A stretch of 11,437 nucleotides of DNA from the NCBI GenBank assembly GCA_002469765.1, contig DKNS01000043.1:1-11437 (forward strand). The letters are read 5' to 3'. The notes under the pieces were generated by a model, which did not search any database, was not told where the DNA came from, and saw only the letters and a program-made list of their open reading frames with translations. Of the stretch, positions 6,436 to 11,437 are shown piece by piece (position 1 is the stretch's first letter; each line of letters begins with the position of its first letter). This DNA is from Flavobacteriales bacterium UBA7382. Its GTDB lineage: Bacteria > Bacteroidota > Bacteroidia > Flavobacteriales_D > Sanyastnellaceae. The position numbers and the translations under genes were made by a program.

Positions 6436-6932
6436 CCCTCCGCACGTTCCTGATTGCCTCGTGGGCTCTCCTTTCCGCAAGTTGCCAAGCGCAGCAGCCT
6501 CAAGGACAGCAAGACACCAACAGGGCGTCCAGTTGGTGCGGTGAATTGAGTCCAGACGCGTACCGCGTGCTCCGGGAACAGGGAACAGAACCTCGGTTTT
6601 CCGGCGAATTCTGGCTGCACGACCAGGATGGCGTCTACGTGTGCATGAGCTGTGGCGCCAGGCTGTTCGATTCAGGGACCAAGTTCAAGAGCAACAGCGG
6701 CTGGCCCAGCTTTTTCCAACCTGAAGGTGACACCACCGTGGACGCACGTGTGGATCTGAGCCACGGCATGCGCCGCATCGAGGTGACCTGCTCTGTCTGC
6801 GACGGACACTTGGGCCACGTGTTCGAGGACGGACCCGCTCCGACCGGCCTTCGCTACTGCATCAACAGCGTTGCGTTGGACTTCGTGCCGCGGGACAGCG
6901 TGGACATCCTGTTGAAGAAGGACCCGAAGTGA
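6432..6932 (+). CDS. msrB: Peptide-methionine (R)-S-oxide reductase, exported lipoprotein form
   Basis: MsrB reduces the R form of methionine sulfoxide in oxidised proteins. This 166-residue protein has the four zinc ligands C71, C74, C120 and C123 in two CxxC pairs. It also has the substrate-pocket block SNSGWPSFF (87-95), GHLGHVFEDGP (125-135) and the catalytic Cys at 143 in LRYCINS. The N-terminus is a signal with a lipobox (LLSASC, lipidated Cys at 18), so the enzyme probably works outside the cytoplasm, tethered to a membrane. No separate MsrA domain is present. The start ATG overlaps the uvrA stop codon in an ATGA, a classic coupling arrangement, so it is co-transcribed with uvrA. The reductant that recycles the enzyme is not encoded in this window. 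A terminator follows 19 bases after the stop. Confidence 0.95.
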   Translation: MTLRTFLIASWALLSASCQAQQPQGQQDTNRASSWCGELSPDAYRVLREQGTEPRFSGEFWLHDQDGVYVCMSCGARLFDSGTKFKSNSGWPSFFQPEGDTTVDARVDLSHGMRRIEVTCSVCDGHLGHVFEDGPAPTGLRYCINSVALDFVPRDSVDILLKKDPK

Positions 6933-6951
6933 CCTTCACCGTCGCGCAATG

Positions 6952-6982
6952 AAAAAGGCGTCCAACATAGACGCCTTTTTTT
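6952..6982. terminator. Bidirectional Rho-independent terminator
   Basis: An 11-bp stem (AAAAAGGCGTC at 6952-6962 with 6970-6980) and a 7-base loop are followed by seven T on the plus strand and, read the other way, by five T on the minus strand. It lies between the convergent stops of msrB (6932) and the small exported protein gene (7000), so it should end both the uvrA-msrB and the T9SS-cargo operons. Confidence 0.92.
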
Positions 6983-6999
6983 GTGAATGTTGAACGCGG

Positions 7000-7629
7000 T
7001 CAGCGCTTGGGCTTCTTGCATACAAACGTGAGGCCTTCGTTCTGAATGACCTCTTGGCCTCCGACCACGTTGCCGTCAGCGTCGGTCACTGGACGGGTCC
7101 TTCCGTGGACGTTCAACACGCCTTCCACTTCGCCCTCGGTGGTCAATTGCATGAGCAAGATGCGCTTCGAAGGTGGCGCTGCAGCTTGACGCTTGTCTGG
7201 AGTCACGAACCACGCTCCATCGCTGGTGGCCAATTCGCCGCCGGCATTGAACGACTCGAAGTCCATGATGAAACCTGACACCGCATTCATGTAGTTGTCC
7301 TCGGCACCGATGGTTACCCACGAGTCATACAACAAAGTCGGATCTGTGGTGGTGTCGTAACGCTGGATGTCTGCAGACATCGCGCCTCCTTTCAGATGCT
7401 GAAAGAAAGGCTTGCTGGATGTGATCTTCATCGGAGCAGACTTCTCGCCGTAGATGGCATCCAAGATGTCGCCTTCGTTCTCCATCACGGCGTACACGCG
7501 GTAGGTGTCACCTGGAACGACCTCGCTGTTGTCGATGTAGTCCACCTCGAGGTGGGAAAACTGGGCCATTCCGGTGGAAGCCATGCAGACAGCCATGAGG
7601 GCCAAACCTGTGTTTCGCAAATTCTTCAT
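7000..7629 (-). CDS. Exported protein with a single Flavobacteriales-type extracellular module, function unknown
   Basis: This 209-residue protein has a clear signal peptide (hydrophobic LALMAVCMAS, cleavage near GMA-Q23). The mature part carries the pattern YRVYAVMENEGDILDAIYG (43-61), PFFQ (74-77), YDSWVTIGAED (101-111), GGELATSDGAWFV (130-142) and KRILLMQLTTEGEVEGVLNV (155-174). I recognise this pattern, from memory, as an unnamed module repeated in large Flavobacteriales surface proteins, and it is also weakly present at the N-terminus of the large protein encoded upstream in this operon. No T9SS sorting domain follows; the protein ends in FVCKKPKR, so it may stay periplasmic or on the outer membrane by other means. 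It is the last gene of the operon, 25 bases after the PorP/SprF stop, with AGAGA just before its ATG, and ends at the shared terminator. The biochemical role is unknown. Confidence 0.85.
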   Translation of the reverse strand: MKNLRNTGLALMAVCMASTGMAQFSHLEVDYIDNSEVVPGDTYRVYAVMENEGDILDAIYGEKSAPMKITSSKPFFQHLKGGAMSADIQRYDTTTDPTLLYDSWVTIGAEDNYMNAVSGFIMDFESFNAGGELATSDGAWFVTPDKRQAAAPPSKRILLMQLTTEGEVEGVLNVHGRTRPVTDADGNVVGGQEVIQNEGLTFVCKKPKR

Positions 7630-7634
7630 GTTCT

Positions 7635-7663
7635 CTAAGTTAATTCAGAGTTGGTTATTTCAA
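7635..7663 (-). promoter_or_regulatory. Weak candidate internal promoter before the small exported protein gene
   Basis: On the minus strand, TTG (7663-7661) and TAACTTAG (7642-7635, one mismatch to TAnnTTTG) are 18 bases apart. This would start transcription about 2 bases before the ATG at 7629. It overlaps the end of the PorP/SprF gene. Chance is a real possibility. Confidence 0.2.
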
Positions 7664-8605
7664 GATGCGGTCGTTCGCCCGCGCCTTGCGACCGCTGCCT
7701 GGACGGCTCCGGAACGCAGAGCGCACGGGCAAGAAGTACCCAAACGACAATTCATGTGAATGGGCGCTGAGGTAGTTGTCGCCCAGGGTGATGTCGTAGT
7801 TGTAGGCCAAGGTGAAGGCGCCGTAGTTGATGCCCGTTCCAATCACAAAGGCGTCCTGGGGCCTGAGGCCCATGCCCGCCCAATAGGTGCCATTGTAGAT
7901 GGCTCGGAGATGGAAATCCAATTGACCAGGAGTGGCTGCGGTCATGCGCACCAAGGCACTCGGCTGCAACGAAAACAATTGGGACACTTCATACAGGTAG
8001 GACGCCATGAAGTTGTAATGCCGGACCATCCGGTTGGCGTCCTCATCGACGCCACTCAAGTTCAGCTTGTCCTCCAACAAGTTGTAGACGGACATCCCAA
8101 AGTAGTAGTTCTTGCCGTAGACCATCATCCCTGCGTTGAAATCCACACCAAAGGTGGATTCAATGGTTTGGGGCAAACTCTGGTCACCTGTTTGCCACAC
8201 GTTCAAGCCAGTGCCATCGAACACAAATTGGTTGCCACGCATGCTCAACCCAAACGACACGGCGTCTTGGTTGCTGAGAAGCACGCTGTATGCCCCGGTC
8301 AACTCAAGGCCTGTTTGCTTGATGGCGCCTCCCATGTCGTCGTTGTAGAGCACAAAGCCCACACCGCCGCCGCCGGGAATGGCTTGATGGCCACTCAACA
8401 ACTTGGTCGTCGGTGCCCCGTCAAAGCCCGCCCACTGCTGGCGGTAGCTTGAAGACAACACGGTGCCAGGCTCGGTGCCGGCCACAGCCGGGTTCGCCAA
8501 GTAGGTGTTGGTGATGAATTGGGAGCGACGCCATTGTTGTTGGCCCCACGCTGCAGTCCCTGCGGACAGCGCCACCAAGGCCAGGCTGGTCAAGTACTTT
8601 TTCAT
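7655..8605 (-). CDS. PorP/SprF-family type IX secretion system membrane protein
   Basis: This 316-residue outer-membrane protein belongs to the PorP/SprF family. The signal peptide is MKKYLTSLALVALSAGTAAW, cleaved near AWG-Q. Family landmarks near the N-terminus of the mature protein are the RRSQFITNTYLANPAVAG block (26-43; usually YNPAxAG) and SYRQQWAGFDGAPTT (53-67). The rest alternates aromatic and polar residues in pairs of strands, consistent with a beta-barrel, and ends with LSFGYFLPV plus a basic tail. SprF in Flavobacterium johnsoniae is needed to bring the adhesin SprB to the surface. Paralogues commonly sit next to a cargo with a type B sorting domain, exactly the arrangement here: the gene starts 5 bases after the stop of the large type B protein. 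The inferred role is an export or anchoring partner for that specific cargo. Confidence 0.93.
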   Translation of the reverse strand: MKKYLTSLALVALSAGTAAWGQQQWRRSQFITNTYLANPAVAGTEPGTVLSSSYRQQWAGFDGAPTTKLLSGHQAIPGGGGVGFVLYNDDMGGAIKQTGLELTGAYSVLLSNQDAVSFGLSMRGNQFVFDGTGLNVWQTGDQSLPQTIESTFGVDFNAGMMVYGKNYYFGMSVYNLLEDKLNLSGVDEDANRMVRHYNFMASYLYEVSQLFSLQPSALVRMTAATPGQLDFHLRAIYNGTYWAGMGLRPQDAFVIGTGINYGAFTLAYNYDITLGDNYLSAHSHELSFGYFLPVRSAFRSRPGSGRKARANDRILK

Positions 8606-8610
8606 CTTGC

Positions 8611-11196
8611 TCAGTATTTGATGGTCACCGTGCCACGAATGGGCAACGATCCAGGGTTCAACTCAATGGTGTAGTAGTAATCTGCCACGGGCAAGCGTTG
8701 ACCGCTGAAACGGCCGTCCCAGCGCTCCAACCCGCCTTGGGTCTCGAAGACCCGCTGTCCCCAGCGGTTGACGACCACCACCCGCGACAGCGGGAAATCC
8801 TCCAAACCGCCCACGACCCAATCGTCGTTTTTGCCATCGTTGTTGGGAGTCAGGGCGTCTGCGATGAACAAGCAACCTTCAATCGCCTCAACATCTTGGG
8901 ACGCCGAGCGTCGACAACCAAGCGCGTCGGTCACAACCACAGTGTAAGTGTCTTCAGTCAACCCCACTGCAGTGGAAGCTGTTTGGCTGAAGGGGTCGCT
9001 CCACTCAAAGGTGAATGGCGCTTCTCCCCCATTCATGCTGACGGTGGCTGTGCCATCGGCCGCGCCCCAACACGTCACCGGAGAAGTCAACGTGGACAAT
9101 TCCATGTCGGTGTCGAAGTTGATGCCAATGTCAAAAGTCTCTGAGTAGGTGCATCCCACTTGGTCCGTCACGTGTGCCGTATACGTCATCTCACTCAGGT
9201 TGTTCAGGTTGGCCACCTGACCTGCGGTGTCCAGCACAAACCAATCCCATTCACCCAACGTGACTGTACCGCCTTTTGGGAAAATGTCGGCTGAACCGTC
9301 GCTCATCCCAGTGCACGTTGCATTGAAAGGAAAGATCAAAAAGCCCAAGGGGTCTGGGGCTTCAATCGTGAACAAATCTGCCGTCTCGCATGCTGACGTG
9401 TCCGTGACCGTGACGATGTATTCTCCAGCACACAAGCCCACGCTGTCGGTAAAGAAGGTGCCTGAGGTTTGGTTGAAATACCCCACGGTCAACTCTCCGC
9501 TGCCTCCAATGGCCGTAACTTCAACAGACCCGTCGCAGTCCAACCCGCAAGAGGGGTTGGTCACATCGCCTACGAGCAACTCAAGCGGCGCAGGTTCCTC
9601 AATGGTGATGAATGTGGTGTCCGAAGTGCAGTTCAACGCATCGTACACCCATACTTGGTAAAGCGTGGGGCCGAGGTCGCCGATGGACGCCGTCAAAGGC
9701 AGAGTGTCCGCCGCAGCCGAGAGCAAGAGCGGCGTAGACTGGTTGTTGGTGAGGTACAGTTCGTCGCCAGAGCCGCCAGAAGCTTCCGCCACAATCGTCC
9801 CGTCCGAAGCACCGGCACACACCACGTTTGTCCAATTCACGTTCCACTCGATGGGTTCTGGGCAGTTGACGTGCACCGTGTCCACTCGGAAACACCCGTT
9901 GTCGTCTGTCGTGGTCACCTCGTAGGTGCCGTCTCCATTCAAGCATACCAACCCAGACAGCTCAAAGCCGTCGTCTGTGAATGAGCCTCCACCCATGGGG
10001 TTGCCCACAGGGCTCAGTACGGAAACAGCCAGGTTCCCAGTTCCACCCACGAGCAAGGAATCTGGGATGACGATGGACGCATCTGCTTCTCCAAAGCATG
10101 AGTTTTGGTTGCCGATGCTCGGCATCGCCTCGATGGGTTCAGGCGCCACCACTGTGAAATGGGTGGTGTCCATGCAACCGTAAGTGTCGAGCACCAGCAC
10201 CGCGTAGTCTCCGGGTTCCACGTCCGAGAAGCTGTTGACGTTGGTTTGGGCCACCACCTCGGCGACTGAGAGGTCCAAGATCGTCTCCGCATCGTCAGAG
10301 AACGCGAACCCGTCAGGGAAAGCAACCAAGTCGTAGGCCGTGCCCGGCACGTCATTGCTGCCCAGGAATTGCAACCCGACCTCGGCGTTCTCGCCAGGAC
10401 AGGTTGTCAGCAACCCAGACATGGTGGCTTGCTCTGATGCGTAATCCAAACAAGGGTGGGACACCTCGATGGCACCGCCAGCAGCTTGCTCCTCAATGAA
10501 CCATTGCTGTTCTTGGCCCTGATCTCCATTCACAAACACTTGACAATTCGCAGAAAAGCTCCAGTCCCCGCATGTCGTCACGCGTGCCACTTCCACACGT
10601 AAGTCGTCTCCTGCAATGGCGTTGGGAGGCCCAGCCACTTCCCCTGTTCCCCCATCAAGCACAGGCAAGACGTACAACAGGCCATTTTCCACTTGGTGGG
10701 CGCAAATGTTTGAGCCAGCCGTGGGGCCGTCGGTGTCCCCCACCTTACTGGGAATCACCCCTGGGATGCCGTCGAAGGATGCATCACCGCTAAGCATGCC
10801 AATGGTCCAAAAGGTGTCGTATTCATTCAGAGGGAGGAAATCCCAGAAGAACGTGGTGTTCGTGGCATTCATGGCGAAGTCGGCGCCAACCGGGTTGTGA
10901 CAACCACAAGGCGCGTCAATGCCCATGGGCGATGAGCCTGCCCCAGTGTCCGCAAACACCGCAGACAACACGTCGTTGGGGTTGGTGAATTCGGCATACA
11001 CAATGAACGAAGCGTACCCGTCCAAAACGCCGTCCTCGTCGAATTCGTCTTCAGGCGTTGGGGTGTCGGCGCCATAAAAGACGGTGTCGACTTCCACCAC
11101 AAAACCAGTCATTTGGGCTGTGGCAGAGGCCGACCAAATCATGCCCACCACCAGGAGGGCGAGACCGGCCAAAGGGAAATGTAGATGTCGCTTCAT
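8611..11196 (-). CDS. Large secreted adhesin-like protein with SprB-like repeats and a type B T9SS sorting domain
   Basis: I start this 861-residue protein at the ATG at 11196 because it begins a clean signal peptide (MKRHLHFPLAGLALLVVGMIW, cleavage near ATA-Q). The ATG at 11226 lies at or before the predicted transcription start. In the mature protein (numbering from 11196), residues about 31-235 are a module resembling the small exported protein of this operon. Residues about 252-772 hold about six SprB-like repeats of roughly 65-100 residues, each with a C-x-G-x-x-DG opening, a GG turn, a Y-x-V-x-V-x-D-x-x-x-C stretch and a closing P-x-P. Residues about 773-861 are the gliding-motility/type B sorting domain (ADALTPNNDGKNDDW, VVVNRWGQRVFE, WDGRFSGQ, DYYYTIEL). 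It is expected to pass the type IX system and stay at the surface or be released. It is probably an adhesin or surface filament; ligand unknown. Confidence 0.92.
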   Translation of the reverse strand: MKRHLHFPLAGLALLVVGMIWSASATAQMTGFVVEVDTVFYGADTPTPEDEFDEDGVLDGYASFIVYAEFTNPNDVLSAVFADTGAGSSPMGIDAPCGCHNPVGADFAMNATNTTFFWDFLPLNEYDTFWTIGMLSGDASFDGIPGVIPSKVGDTDGPTAGSNICAHQVENGLLYVLPVLDGGTGEVAGPPNAIAGDDLRVEVARVTTCGDWSFSANCQVFVNGDQGQEQQWFIEEQAAGGAIEVSHPCLDYASEQATMSGLLTTCPGENAEVGLQFLGSNDVPGTAYDLVAFPDGFAFSDDAETILDLSVAEVVAQTNVNSFSDVEPGDYAVLVLDTYGCMDTTHFTVVAPEPIEAMPSIGNQNSCFGEADASIVIPDSLLVGGTGNLAVSVLSPVGNPMGGGSFTDDGFELSGLVCLNGDGTYEVTTTDDNGCFRVDTVHVNCPEPIEWNVNWTNVVCAGASDGTIVAEASGGSGDELYLTNNQSTPLLLSAAADTLPLTASIGDLGPTLYQVWVYDALNCTSDTTFITIEEPAPLELLVGDVTNPSCGLDCDGSVEVTAIGGSGELTVGYFNQTSGTFFTDSVGLCAGEYIVTVTDTSACETADLFTIEAPDPLGFLIFPFNATCTGMSDGSADIFPKGGTVTLGEWDWFVLDTAGQVANLNNLSEMTYTAHVTDQVGCTYSETFDIGINFDTDMELSTLTSPVTCWGAADGTATVSMNGGEAPFTFEWSDPFSQTASTAVGLTEDTYTVVVTDALGCRRSASQDVEAIEGCLFIADALTPNNDGKNDDWVVGGLEDFPLSRVVVVNRWGQRVFETQGGLERWDGRFSGQRLPVADYYYTIELNPGSLPIRGTVTIKY
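8614..8880 (-). other. Type B T9SS C-terminal sorting domain (protein domain)
   Basis: These codons encode the last 89 residues of the large secreted protein. The order ADALTPNNDGKNDDW, then NRWGQRVFE, then WDG, then a Tyr-rich strand and the final GTVTIKY matches the gliding-motility-associated C-terminal domain used to direct cargo through the type IX system. Confidence 0.92.
8881..10443 (-). other. Array of about six SprB-like repeats (protein repeats)
   Basis: The central part of the large secreted protein is a divergent array of beta-rich units, best seen at CAGASDGTIV, CGLDCDGSVEV, CTGMSDGSADI and CWGAADGTATV. Each later carries a D-x-x-x-C motif and usually a P-x-P linker. The first two units (CPGENAEV and CFGEADASI) are the most divergent. 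The repeats are diverged at the DNA level and are not a tandem DNA repeat. Confidence 0.8.
10492..11106 (-). other. N-terminal extracellular module, divergent paralogue of the small exported protein
   Basis: The blocks FIVYAEFTNPNDVLSAVFAD, then YDTFWTIG, then DDLRVEVARVTTCGDWSF occur in the same order as YRVYAVMENEGDILDAIYGE, YDSWVTIG and KRILLMQLTTEGEVEG in the protein encoded at 7000-7629. Alignment was made by eye. The copy here has several extra Cys residues and insertions. Confidence 0.6.
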
Positions 11197-11227
11197 GCAG
11201 GATGCGTCGTTTTCGCGATTTGGCATG

Positions 11228-11256
11228 CAAATTAGCGGTTTTCAGCGCTTGTTCAA
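11228..11256 (-). promoter_or_regulatory. Candidate promoter for the T9SS cargo operon
   Basis: On the minus strand, TTG (11256-11254) is followed after 19 bases by TAATTTG (11234-11228), close to TAnnTTTG with one base missing between TA and TTTG. Transcription would begin near 11224, leaving a leader of about 28 bases to the ATG at 11196. Predicted by pattern only. Confidence 0.4.
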
Positions 11257-11270
11257 CCAGCCCAAACATC

Positions 11271-11437
11271 ATGGAGTCAACCTCCCCACGTGCAGAACCC
11301 ACATTTGAATCGCTGTTTGAAGAAAATGGGGTCTTGGCAGTGGTCAAACCGAACCGGCTTTTGGTCCACCGTACAGACATCGATTTTCACGAACCCCACA
11401 ATTTGCGGGACCAGGTCAACGCAGACCGACCCCGCGA
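11271..11437 (+). CDS. RluA-family pseudouridine synthase, partial (N-terminus only)
   Basis: The frame opens at the ATG at 11271 and runs off the right edge after 55 codons. After a short lead it reads LFEENGVLAVVKPNRLLVHR (residues 15-34), the strand-turn-strand that opens the catalytic domain of RluA/RluC/TruC-type enzymes (usually YED-x-x-[LV]-x-V-[NV]-KP-x-G-[LMW]-[LP]-VH), followed by HNLRDQVN. These enzymes convert uridine to pseudouridine in rRNA or tRNA. The LVHR and LRDQ phrases favour a TruC-like tRNA enzyme. The catalytic HRLDR motif would lie beyond the window, so activity and subfamily cannot be confirmed. It is divergent from the T9SS cargo operon with 74 bases between the chosen start codons. 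Confidence 0.8.
   Translation, partial: MESTSPRAEPTFESLFEENGVLAVVKPNRLLVHRTDIDFHEPHNLRDQVNADRPR

Noticed and set aside
7760..8452. 230-codon plus-strand frame opposite the PorP/SprF gene
   Set aside because: It is a shadow of the PorP/SprF gene, with no motif and no operon context on that strand.
11220..11236. Near-palindrome around GCATGC in the cargo-operon promoter
   Set aside because: Only the central 6 bases are perfectly symmetric and the arms are offset by one base; chance is likely.

Overview
The window looks like a chromosomal segment of a GC-rich member of the Bacteroidota, most likely a Flavobacteriales-type lineage. The evidence is a PorP/SprF-family type IX secretion (T9SS) membrane protein, a large secreted protein ending in a gliding-motility/type B T9SS C-terminal domain, the Bacteroidetes-type ECF sigma factor, and candidate promoters of the Bacteroidetes form (TTG near -33, TAnnTTTG near -7). 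The taxonomic call is an inference from gene content; the sequence alone does not give a genus.

Layout. Positions 1-1243 hold a minus-strand pair: a cyclophilin-type peptidyl-prolyl isomerase lipoprotein, then 4 bases later an exported protein that runs off the left edge. Only 28 bases away, and divergent, is a plus-strand DnaQ-like exonuclease fused to a GIY-YIG nuclease (1272-2627). It converges on a probable small minus-strand gene (2635-2790) and an ECF sigma factor (2881-3465). A 177-base divergent region separates the sigma gene from uvrA (3643-6435), which overlaps the start of a lipoprotein-type msrB by four bases. A strong two-way terminator (6952-6982) closes that operon and also the opposing minus-strand operon.

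The opposing operon reads leftwards from about 11224. It holds an 861-residue secreted multi-domain adhesin-like protein with about six SprB-like repeats and a type B sorting domain, then a PorP/SprF protein 5 bases later, then a small exported protein. That last protein looks like a free-standing copy of the N-terminal module of the large one. Together these look like a T9SS cargo/partner cassette. A divergent RluA-family pseudouridine synthase begins at 11271 and runs off the right edge.

Functionally the window combines stress repair (UvrA, MsrB, a nuclease fusion, a sigma factor and a PPIase) with cell-surface export. The most interesting points are the probable overlooked small gene with a recurring Bacteroidetes-like C-terminal motif, the free-standing and fused copies of one unnamed extracellular module, the exonuclease/GIY-YIG fusion close to uvrA, and a predicted near-leaderless promoter. 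I found no tRNA, rRNA, CRISPR array, insertion sequence or phage gene. No stretch longer than about 255 bases lacks a gene.
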